A stretch of 64,000 nucleotides of DNA from Ceratotherium simum simum (Eukaryota > Chordata > Mammalia > Perissodactyla > Rhinocerotidae): assembly GCF_000283155.1 (NCBI RefSeq), contig NW_004454177.1, positions 22,203,704 to 22,267,703 on the forward strand, written 5' to 3'. Within the stretch, counting starts at the first letter, position 1. Each line of letters begins with the position of its first letter. Both the position numbers and the translations under genes were made by a program. A model generated the notes under the pieces. The model was given only the letters and a program-made list of their open reading frames with translations, made no database searches and had not been told where the DNA came from. Positions 11,164 through 20,377 of this stretch are shown here, piece by piece.

Positions 11164-12639
11164 CTCTTAATTCCCCTGATACATGTGGATTCTGAAGATT
11201 GTTTCACCAATGAACCATATCTAAGATATGAAACTGGTGTTCCATAGGTTTACAATGTGATTGTGGTGCTCAGCATAGTGATTTGTAAACAGCTGACTGC
11301 TCTAAATCCTTGTTGGAGGATCTAGAACCTGGCAAGGGCAAACATACTAATTCGTTGGACTCTAAGTTACAGGAATAGGGGTAATCTGAAATAGAAACAT
11401 TTAAATGAAAGGGATCTCATGGGTGGTACTTCTCCTTGAGCTCATCTCCACACAACACAAAAGCCTGGGAACTATGCTAAAAAGAGTAGGTACTCTTCTT
11501 TTCTTACTTATCTCATTTTTGGCTTCTCCAACCAAAAATTATAGCTAAATATTGTATATATTTCAACAGTTAGGGAGAAATCCAGCTATTAAAAATAAGA
11601 GAAATGTAGAAATAAATTTATATTACCAATACAGATTTATTGAAAGTTTAACATGTATTACTATATAAATCAAACCATTTGTTCTGAGTGAAATAGTAGA
11701 ATTCATTAAGGATAGTGAAAAGGAAGACTTTTTTATTAAAGTTTAGATAATCTCTGTAAAATGTATAGCTCAATATCTTGAAATAAATTTTGGCAATCTG
11801 CTTGCTTTCTATTACTATATACTATGGTTTGGAAACTTCTAAGATTAGGTTGTTAAAGGAGAGTGCATAAAACTGCTGATTCACTACTTTTCTAATAATA
11901 AACTGTGATGAGTAACTATAAATGATTATCAGGGAATAGAGTGAGCAATAGCTATAATGAACACAGAGGGGGTACATTTCCAAAATCGCATGTGCCATAT
12001 GTACCCACAAAACCAATTATGCAGGTAATGTACACATCACTCATGCCATGTTTTGCAAATCAGCAAACTTTTAAAGTTCCTTCTAATGAAAAGTTTGCTG
12101 ATTGTTGCCCAGGGAAAATTAAGGAGGATTTGAGTAGTACTTTCTGGAGAAATTTACAGCTGTTTAGTTCCCTCTCTCTCTCTCTGATTTTGAGTCTCTT
12201 TCCTTTTAATCATCAAGAAAAATATTTGTAAAGAAATTACATTTAGAAGCCTTTTGTTCCATAGTTAGGACTAATGTCAGGCATCTGGTATATTAGTTAG
12301 AGCAATCTTTCATGGCTCCAGCAATATTGATCCAGCTTGCCAGCCTTTCATGAAGAAAAGGAAAGGCATATTCACTTTATTCCTACAAGTTGATTCTTAG
12401 CACTGTTTTCACCTATTGCTTTAACTCTGCCAGTTCTTCCATAAACTCTAAAGGAACTTCCCACGTTTTTATAAATTGAGACAAATAAAACAAGGCCACA
12501 TGGTATGTGGATTGAATTTAAATTTTAGTTGTCTCACTTTCTAGCTAGGAATCTCTGAGATACAACCAAAGCAGAGTTGACTACTTCTTCCTATAATCCC
12601 CCACTATAAATGTGATTTTATTAGGACATTTATCACCCT
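11164..12639. other. Unassigned intergenic DNA
   Basis: No gene or named repeat recognised. Open frames at 11,822-12,016 (minus) and 11,941-12,231 (plus) overlap on opposite strands and show no motif. A (TC)n run sits at about 12,170-12,185. Confidence 0.4.
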
Positions 12640-12775
12640 TTTTGTTATTATCTGCTTATAAATGTGTTTTGCAAACTAGGCCTTCAGCAAGGATACAACT
12701 TTATTAATTATGATGTCCCAGCACAACACCTTATAACTCCTAGGAAATTAATAAATATTTGATGAGTGAATAAGT
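12640..12775 (+). mobile_element. L2 LINE 3'-end fragment
   Basis: CTAGGCCTTCAGCAAGGATA and GATGTCCCAGCACAACACCT lead into AATTAATAAATATTTGATGA and GTGAATAA, the usual L2 terminal order. Confidence 0.6.
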
Positions 12776-12809
12776 CTCCTTCATCATAAAAAAATATTAC
12801 CATGAAATT

Positions 12810-12895
12810 ATTTTCTAAGAATTGAGTGGGATGACATGTGACAGTATCAAGCTGAGGACTTGGGATATAGTAAGTGCTCAATAAATGATAGTTAA
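12810..12895 (+). mobile_element. MIR SINE 3' fragment
   Basis: GAGTGGGATGACATGTGACA, then GGATATAGTAAGTGCTCAAT and AAATGATAGTTA match the distal end of MIR. Confidence 0.5.
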
Positions 12896-13456
12896 TTTCT
12901 TAAAGACAGTTTTTTAGGCTTACCCAATATCACTCCTTTTTTCTTCTATTAAGTAGCCATGTTATTCTCACAAATTATCTTCCATTTCTGGTTCACTTGT
13001 TAGGTCATTTTACTACACTAGTAAAACATAATCCACACTTGATGGCTGCAATGGCCTCTCCAAGCAATTCATTCAGTCATGCACTTCTGTCATTTTAACA
13101 ACTGTTATTACACTACTTTCCTGTTCTTATTCTACCCAATCTTGCATCCTTCATAGACCTCTTCTTTCCTTCATCATGGGAATATACCTCTCCATATAAA
13201 ATAAAAGCGCCAATCTAGATTAATTGATGATTTATTTTGTCTGTTTACAGGCCAACCGAACTCTGACTTAAAAAATCTGATCAGAATAACATTTATCCCA
13301 GTGCCATTTGAAGATAATGACTAAAGATTGTTTCTGAATACAAGTAATGAGAATTATTGGAAACATCAACTATATTATTTCAACAAATAAGAATGACAAA
13401 TAATCAGACTCTGGACAACCGAATAATGCAGTATTACTGAAATCAGAAAGCACATT
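12896..13456. other. Unassigned intergenic DNA
   Basis: No gene or repeat recognised in this AT-rich stretch. Confidence 0.35.
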
Positions 13457-13810
13457 AAAGAGAATCACAGAAATAGAAGTACAATGATGTACACCTGAAA
13501 TTTTTACAATGTTATAAACCAATGTTACTGCAATAAACAAAAAATTAAAAAAAAAAATAAAATAAATGTTTTAACCAAATATATATATATGAACAAATAT
13601 ATATCTCTCTCACAATTATATATATATTATATATATATATAATATATACAATAGTGATGGATGTGTTAATTAAAGGAGAGGAATCTTTTCACAATGTGTA
13701 CGTCTATCAAATCATCACAATCAGTGTACACTTTAAGTATCTTACAATTTTATTTGTCAATTATACATCAATAAAGCTCAAAAAAAAAAAAAAAAAAAGA
13801 GAATCACAGA
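13457..13810 (+). mobile_element. Composite LINE-1 insert: probable 3' transduction with 15-bp TSD
   Basis: The perfect 15-bp repeat AAAGAGAATCACAGA occurs at 13,457-13,471 and 13,796-13,810. Inside, 13,472-13,552 is the last ~80 bases of the young LINE-1 3' UTR seen at 1-251 and 15,190-15,290, including its AATAAA and A-rich tail. Next come AT-rich spacer (13,553-13,655) and the 3' end of a second, older LINE-1 type (13,656-13,779, matching 23,640-23,765), ending CAATAAAGCTC plus a pure 19-A run. One duplication pair around both tails implies a single insertion of a chimeric transcript. The upstream ATT/AAAG context fits LINE-1 endonuclease cutting. The bounds given include both TSD copies. 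Confidence 0.8.
13582..13650. repeat. (AT)n-rich, self-complementary tract
   Basis: Runs of alternating AT, including TTATATATATATTATATATA, are almost fully self-complementary. They lie in the spacer between the two LINE-1 tails. This is likely simple-sequence expansion. Confidence 0.75.
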
Positions 13811-13894
13811 ATTGGCCTACTCTTCAGGACCTCAGATGATGCTTTACCAAGAAAGGAACTTGGCCAGGGATCTATTTCACAGATTATTACAGGA

Positions 13895-13962
13895 ATGGTT
13901 GTCTCTATCTCTTTCTTTCTTTCTCTCTCTTTTTTTCTCTCTTTCATATACATATATATGAT
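13895..13962. repeat. Pyrimidine-rich (CTTT)n/(CT)n tract with TATA end
   Basis: CTCTATCTCTTTCTTTCTTT and following CTCTCTTT units, then CATATACATATATATG. Simple repeat. Confidence 0.75.
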
Positions 13963-14429
13963 TAAAAATTATTCAAATAGCTCATTGCTATGTTTAAAAT
14001 AGTTAACTAATTTGTGCAGAAGAATTTCAAATAATTTATGTAGATATGCTGTTTTGAAGGAGGTGGGTCATGACTGCCCAATCCTTAAGATTAGTGTGTG
14101 CATAATGACTGTTTTCCTAACAGTATAGAATAGAAAGGAAGAAAAAAAGAGTAACTTTATATATGGAGAAACCTCTGACAGTTGATGAATGTCAGCATCA
14201 ATTGTGGTAAGTCATATTGATGGTATGTATTCTTGATATGATGTGATTGTTGAGAAGTGTACTTTACCTCTATGATCTTCCTCTCCAAAATCTATAACTC
14301 TGTTCATATCATGAGAAAAGCATCAGACAAATCTCAATTCAGGGATATTCTACAAAACACCTGACCAATACTCCTCAAACTGTCAAGCTCATCAACAACT
14401 AGGAAAGATGAAGAAACTGTCATAACCTT
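13963..14429. other. Unassigned intergenic DNA
   Basis: No gene or repeat recognised. Confidence 0.35.
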
Positions 14430-14665
14430 GACAGCCTGGTCTTTGCCATCAGAGTTCTGGGGTTAAATATTGACTCGGTATCTTCCTGGCTATTAGATTT
14501 AAGACAAGTTGTGAACATTTTTGAGGTGCTCAGTTTTCTCATCTATAAAGTTGGAATGACAACACCTAAGCCAAAGGGTTCTCATTAAATGGGATAATGT
14601 AGGCAAAAGATCTAGCAAATGTCTAGAATGTTGGAAGCACTAAATAGATACTGGTTCTCTTCTTC
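14430..14665 (+). mobile_element. MIR SINE
   Basis: Near full-length, diverged: CAGAGTTCTGGGGTTAAATA, CTCAGTTTTCTCATCTATAA followed by AGTTGGAATGACAAC, then CATTAAATGGGATAATGTAG and TGGAAGCACTAAATAGATAC. Confidence 0.7.
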
Positions 14666-14773
14666 TTTCTCCTTTAATTTACCACCAAGAGCTTAATCCA
14701 TTCTAAAGTGCTAAAGGGTGACATCACATTCCTGATAGTTAGCTACTATTTTATCCTGTTTTTTCTCCATATT

Positions 14774-15301
14774 AAACTTAAACAGGCACCCCTGTGTTCA
14801 TTGCAGCCTTATTCACAATAGCCAAGACTTGGAAGCAACCTAAGTGCCCATCAAGGGACAAATGGATAAAGAAGCTGTGGTATATATACACAATGGAATA
14901 CTACTCAGCCATAAGAAACGATGAAATCCAGCCATTTGTGACAACGTGGATGGACATTGAGGGTATAATGCAAAGTGAAATAAGTCAGAGGGAGAAGGTC
15001 AAATACCGTATGATTTCCTTCATTAAGTAGTAGATAATAACAACAATAAACAAATACATAGGGACAGAGATTGGATTGGTGGTTACCAGAGGGGAAGGGG
15101 GGAGGGAGGAGGGTGAAAGGGATAATTCGGTACATGTGTGTGGTGATGGGTTGTAATTAGTATTTTGGTGGTGAACATGATGTAGTCCATGCAGAAATAG
15201 AAGTACAATGATGTACACCTGAAATTTTTACAATGTTATAAACCAATGTTACTGCAATAAACAAAAAATTAAAAAAAAAAAAAAAAAAAAACTTAAACAG
15301 G
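14774..15301 (+). mobile_element. Young 5'-truncated LINE-1 with TSD
   Basis: The element body is 14,787-15,290, flanked by ACTTAAACAGG (upstream copy ending 14,786; downstream copy 15,291-15,301). It carries the end of ORF2 (14,787-15,030), a 3' UTR with a G-rich purine tract, AATAAA near 15,258 and a 20-base pure A tail. The 3' UTR is nearly identical to 1-251, so both come from the same young subfamily. Truncation at the 5' end is the usual outcome of target-primed reverse transcription. Given bounds include the TSD copies. Confidence 0.93.
14787..15030 (+). pseudogene. LINE-1 ORF2 C-terminal fragment
   Basis: The frame, open from 14,794, encodes about the last 78 residues of ORF2p and ends at TAG 15,028-15,030. 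It contains the strongly conserved LINE-1 signature ALFTIAKTWKQPKCPS near its start and WYIYTMEYYSAI about 30 residues further on, which lie downstream of the reverse-transcriptase domain. The endonuclease and reverse-transcriptase domains are absent, so there is no enzymatic function. Being open simply reflects recent insertion. It is not a host gene. Confidence 0.9.
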
Positions 15302-16784
15302 AAAGATGCCTTATCTTTTTAGTGTTGGCCTGTTTTTCTATAGCAGCCTTAAATATATGTTGAATTTATGAAAGAAGCAGTTTCCTTGAAAATGTTTTCC
15401 TCCAATTAAAATATTTTCACAGTTTTGATTGTTTTACTATTTACTCTTTGGGTTCATATATACCATTCTCAGATGATAGTAATAGTAACTTCTTTTTCCC
15501 CTAGTTAACTTTAAATGTCTTATACTTTAATTAATTCCAAAAGAAAACATTACATTTATTAACACTGACAAAATTTTAAGGATACTGACTGATTGCAGTT
15601 TATGAAGACACGTTATGGTTTTACAACCACAGTGTAAATGATACTGCTGGATATTTACCAGGTTTGTAAAATGGCGAAGAGTCACAATCATCTGGACTAC
15701 AGATAAACAGAATATTCCTATATTTTATTTAGAAACAAAAATTACCTTAAGGATTGCAAGCCCTTTAGGTATTTCGCAAAATTTTTATTTCCTCCTTATG
15801 TTTTATTTTAGAAAAGTTTGACCTCTCTTATTGTGCTTATCTTTAAAAATTAGCATAAATAATCACTAGTTTAAAAATTATCTCATACCACAGTGACTCA
15901 CAAACCATGAGAAAGCTAGCTGGAATAGCAGAAAGATGAAGTTATTCTATAATTTTAGGCTAGTGTTTATTTTATATTTTGGAGGATGACAATTTTAATG
16001 TGAATCACAGGTAATTCTTTTGTTGTAACGTTACAAAGATACATTAAATCTTCATAATAAAATAGTTTTTACGCTTCTTTCTTCAAACCATTTTGCAGAG
16101 GAATTACGAAAAACAAACATAAAATGTTTCTAACCAAATTTTCCCTTGCTTGCTGTTGACTTTAATTTTGTTCAGCCAAAAATATACACAAGTTGATATT
16201 CAATAATACTAAATTGACTACAATTTCCCTTTCTCCTGAGGGCTATGCTTCATTATCCACTTACACCCATCGTTTGTGCATAAAGAGGGTATTTTCTATA
16301 TTGGCAAAGATAGAGAAGGCACAAAACTTCCCTAATGTAATTTCAGCTAATTAAAGACTCGTTAAGAAAGAAATAGAAATGAGAATTTGCCTGAGAACTC
16401 GCTTAAGTAATTTTAATTTTTAATCGTTTTATTCTCTCACTAATTAAACAGTTTGATGGGTACCTATAGGCTGTTTACCTAATTTTCTGTATTTTATCCT
16501 ACAATTTAGTGTGTGCTCACTAATCAAATCATGATAGTTTCTGAAGGCATTCAGATTTTTTCCCACATTGTTTTGATTCTAAGTACAACGCTTGTATAAT
16601 TCACGCAAATTTGCTACAGAATTTTATATACTTCCTTTCAGTTCTACAAAAAAATGGAATTCTGGGGAACCTCAATATTTAAGGAATAGGTAAAATGGAG
16701 GAAGACAAACCAGTGAAAAGGAAAACAAATGAATGGTAAATGACAGAAAGGGACAATTAGAAGAGAAAGGTAAGATGACGCAGT
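15302..16784. other. Repeat-poor AT-rich DNA, possible conserved non-coding segment
   Basis: No repeat family or coding frame recognised over about 1.5 kb, unusual for this window. From about 16,300 to 16,620 there are several TAAT-type motifs (CAGCTAATTAAAGACTCG, CACTAATTAAACAG, CACTAATCAAATCATG), the core recognised by many homeodomain proteins. In AT-rich DNA such motifs also occur by chance. Confidence 0.35.
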
Positions 16785-16995
16785 TAAAAATCATGGGCTG
16801 AAGTCTTAGAACACTTAGGTTTGAATCCCAGTTCTGCTACTTAAAAGCTGTGTGACCTTGACTGATTAACCTAGCTCTCTGAACCTTGGTTCGTCCAACT
16901 ATAAAGAGGTTATAATACTACTTACCTTAAATAGTTGTGAGGATTAATAATACCAAACATAACACATTTACCACAGAGCCTGGCACATGATTGAG
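16785..16995 (+). mobile_element. MIR SINE, near full-length
   Basis: Clear MIR: AGGTTTGAATCCCAGTTCTG, then CTACTTAAAAGCTGTGTGAC and CTTGACTGATTAACCTAGCT, followed by TAGTTGTGAGGATTAATAAT and AGAGCCTGGCACATGA. Confidence 0.88.
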
Positions 16996-17039
16996 GCTGC
17001 CAACTACCTTTGGATCTCTCTTTAGTTAACCACCAACCT

Positions 17040-17470
17040 ACTGGCTTTTACTCTAATCCAGGTTTATCTTATCTTCATATATACTCCTTCTTCCCCACTT
17101 CCTAAAGTATACTTCTGCAACATCAAACTTCTCACCTTTCCATGTTGATGAGTTTCTGTCTTTGCTATTTCTGTAACTACTTACTAAATTTTCCTTCCAG
17201 TTGGAGATTTCTATTACTGGGCAATTCCTGCTCTTCTTTTGACACTTAGCTGGAATATTCTTCCTTGATGAAGCTTTTCTTGAATTATCCAGGAAGAATT
17301 TATTATTGTATTTCTGGGTTCCTATAGCAATTTATTTAAACCACTGAAATTGGGTGCAATTTTCTGTTTGCACATGTGTCTCCCCTGATAAATCATCTGA
17401 TTCATCCTAGTATTCTTATTTCTATGTGCTATTTTTAAAGCCAATGCTCAATAAAAGTTGGTTGTTTTAT
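17040..17470 (+). mobile_element. L2 LINE 3' region
   Basis: TCCTGCTCTTCTTTTGACAC then TTCTTCCTTGATGAAGCTTT, a CT-rich block and the terminal AATGCTCAATAAAAGTTGGTTG. Diverged, non-coding. Confidence 0.55.
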
Positions 17471-18144
17471 AATGAATTAAATATAACTATTTCTCTTCTA
17501 TTTTGTAATGGTTAGGCATGTCCTGTTGCTTTGTCTTTAAAATTAGATATGGAAGGATTAATTGAATTAAAAAATCTACCTTTATCCTTTCTTTTATACT
17601 TATCCTTTAAAAATTGAGAATGGGTGGTAAACTTTGAATACTGCTCTTCTTGTTCATGGTAGATTTGCCTTTCACCATAAATACAAAAAGAAAAATAATT
17701 TTTAGGTGGCCTATGAAATTATACATTTTTATGAGGAAACAGACTATCACTATTTGAAATGCCATTAGTGGAGGTTTTATTAGGAGCCTTGGGGGCCTGA
17801 TAATAGTATCTGGAAGTCATTCATTTAGGTCAGCAGGTTCATTGACAATGCAGATGGTAGTGAAAATCAATATAATCTGATGGGCTGCATGACAGAGGTT
17901 AGCTTTATCTGTCAACACTGGAGATATTTCAGCAGAAAAATGTGCACTGTTATCGTGTAATGTTTTGGATTTTTAACTCCCTCTAAATCATATAAAGGAG
18001 GGTTGGCATTTTATCAATCTAAATAAGAAGAGAGGGGGAGCCATCTTTCTCCCTCCTCTTTTTGGTATTCCTCTTCCATTGACAACAATAGTAGCAACAA
18101 CAACCACAACTCCTTGAGAAATCTACCCTTTACATGCGTACAGT
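17471..18144. other. Repeat-poor DNA, possible conserved non-coding segment
   Basis: No repeat recognised. The stretch 17,755-17,995 has unusually balanced composition for the area, with few simple runs and motifs such as CTTTATCTGTCA and TTGACAATG. No open frame of note. Confidence 0.3.
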
Positions 18145-18352
18145 AACTATAATAGTTGCCATTTATTGAGCACATTATGTCATGGGATCTATGCTAAGGA
18201 CATCACATATTATTTCATTTGTTCCTCATAATAACCCTGAGGACATCATTTAAATTTTATCTGCCATAAGAGAAAAACTAGGTCTTAGTGAGATCAAAGT
18301 TCCACATAGCTAGTAAGTATTTAACTGGGGATTTGAAACGAGTTCTGCCCTG
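18145..18352 (-). mobile_element. MIR SINE
   Basis: Reverse-complement MIR: GTTGCCATTTATTGAGCACA, TCATTTGTTCCTCATAATAA, CCCTGAGGACATCA, then CACATAGCTAGTAAGTATTT and GGGATTTGAAACGAGTTCTG. Confidence 0.8.
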
Positions 18353-19706
18353 TTACACAGTATATAATATAAACCATTTCAGCATTGTGTACATTTCATT
18401 TTATACAACATTTTCCACGCATTGTTTCATTTTACCCTTATAAGAATTCTGTTATATTCTTGAGATATGTTTTTCTTGTTTGGGGGGTAGTGCACAGGTG
18501 GGAAAGTCATGCTGATAATCAGGATATGATTTACATAAATATTCTGGCTCTGGTACTCATATGCCTAATATTAGAGATGAGGGTCCTAGGGGAACATGGA
18601 AACTTACTCAAAAATGGTCCTATGAGATCAGAAGAAGACAATTTGGGACCAGATGCCTTATACTAAATCCTCACTAATTTCTTTCCAAAGTTTAACTATA
18701 AATAATATCATCTCAATTTAACATTTAGAGAAAACTGAGGCTTGACATTCCAGCTTCATTTTTCTGTATTATAAATTGTGGATAATAATTTTACTGTCTT
18801 GCCAATTACATAGATTGCTTGGAGAATCAATTTCAGGACTGCAAGTAAAAGTATATTATGAACGACACACGGTTTTAAATGTCTTAGAAGGGGTGTGTGT
18901 GTACACATATATGATGTAATCAGAGCTTCTCAGCTACTATGTGGTAGCACCAAGACATGAAGCCCATGCTTTTCATTCCCAGGTATTAGTTTGTTCATTC
19001 TGCAAGTATTCTTTGAAGACCCAAAAGTGTTTCCATGTTATGCTAAGTTCTGGAAACTTGAATTAGAAAGGTGACAAAGAAGATGGAAGCTAATGGATGG
19101 ATTTGTGATACATTTAAGAGTTAAAATGAAAAGGACATTTATTCTAGCATTTACAAATACTCATGCTAGTTTTATGATTAATGGTAGAAGAGCCATATTT
19201 GAAAATCAACTTTTGTTTTTAAATCACGGTTATACTTGTTCTCAACAGGTTTCATACATGATGCTTACTTCATATTCTACATTATAGAAGAAATTCTAAA
19301 AACTTTGAGATTTAGAAATTCTTTTAAGGACTTAAACTACAGATAGACCTAACAGTACAAAAGGCATTATTTACCTTGGTTGGAGTAAGCTATTAAATAA
19401 TTTCTTTTAAGAGATAATTTATTTAAAATGTCTTTTTCATTTTCCAGAATAAACAAACATTATTTATTTCAAAAATTAGAAGTATAAATAAACTAAATCA
19501 AACCATTGAAAAATATAAATATTTTTCATTTATCATTTTAAAACTAACTGTAATACTATTTCAAATTTCAACACAATGTTAATGTTAGTTTAAGAATGAT
19601 TACTTGTTCATTAAATGCTTATGTTAGTATCATTAAGATTACAATTTACTATATTATGGATACTTCATTACAATGTAGTTATTTCGAGAAAACTGACATC
19701 AAAAAT
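18353..19706. other. Unassigned intergenic DNA
   Basis: No gene or named repeat. A 93-codon open frame at 18,385-18,666 and a 64-codon one at 19,093-19,287 have no motif or similarity that I recognise. From 19,400 the DNA becomes very AT-rich. Confidence 0.4.
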
Positions 19707-19713
19707 GATTCGA

Positions 19714-19956
19714 GGGCTGGCTCAGTGGCGTAGCAGTTAAGTTCACGTGCTCCAATTCAGCGGCCGGGGGTTCACAGATTCGGATCCTGGGCGCGGACCG
19801 ACGCACCGCTTGTCAAGCCATGCTGTGGCAGTGTTCCACATAAAGTAGAGGAAGATGGGTACGGTTGTTAGCCCACGGCCAATCTTCCTCAGGAAAAAGA
19901 GGCGGATTGGCAACGATGTTAGCTCAGGGCTAATCTTCCCTACACACACACACACA
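19714..19956 (+). mobile_element. ERE SINE (ERE2-like), first of a tandem pair
   Basis: Head GGGCTGGCTCAGTGGCGTAG, then CAGTTAAGTTCACGTGCTCC, B-box-like GATTCGGATCCTGGGCGC, CACATAAAGTAGAGGAAGAT and TTAGCTCAGGGCTAATCTTC, ending in a (CA)n tail instead of an A-rich one. It is followed after about 16 bases by a second ERE in the same orientation. Confidence 0.92.
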
Positions 19957-19972
19957 AAGTGGTTCAGGATCA

Positions 19973-20229
19973 AGCCCTAATGGCCTAATGGTTAAAGTTC
20001 AGTGCTCTCACCATTTTGGTGGCCTGGGTTTAGTTACCGGTTGCAGAACCATACCATACTTGTCTGTCAGTAGCTATGCTGTGGCGGTGGCTCACATAGA
20101 GGAACTAGAAGGACTTAGAACTAGAATATACAACTATGTACTAGGGTTTTGGGGAGAAAAAAAAAGAAGCAGATTGGCAACAGGTGTTAGCTCACAGTGA
20201 CACTTTCTCAGCAAAAAAAAAAAAAAAAA
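19973..20229 (+). mobile_element. ERE SINE, second of a tandem pair
   Basis: A more diverged copy with the alternative middle segment (AACTAGAAGGACTTAGAACT...GTACTAGGGTTTTGGGGAGA). It starts AGCCCTAATGGCCTAATGGT, has TTGGCAACAGGTGTTAGCTC and ends in a long A run. The flanks of the pair, GATTCGAG (19,707), GGTTCAGG (19,961) and GATTCAGA (20,230), resemble one another, as expected if one SINE inserted at or near a TSD copy of the other. Confidence 0.88.
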
Positions 20230-20377
20230 GATTCAGATATCTGAAAATATAATCAGGGAGTCTTGAAACTTATTGGCAATTGTTTCACTTTATTTAAAAC
20301 ACACAAACAAATAACACAGGAAAAATAATCTCAGAAACACTGAATTTAGTAGAATGTAAGCTCTATTCTTAAATTAT
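20230..20377. other. Short unassigned interval between ERE pair and LINE-1
   Basis: AT-rich. It may be further decayed LINE-1 sequence but I cannot align it by eye. Confidence 0.3.

Noticed and set aside
13582..13650. AT-palindrome as a replication origin or attachment site
   Set aside because: It is simple alternating AT in the spacer of a retrotransposed insert, sufficient to explain the symmetry.
19942..19957. Independent (CA)n microsatellite
   Set aside because: It is the tail of the first ERE in the tandem pair, not a separate locus.
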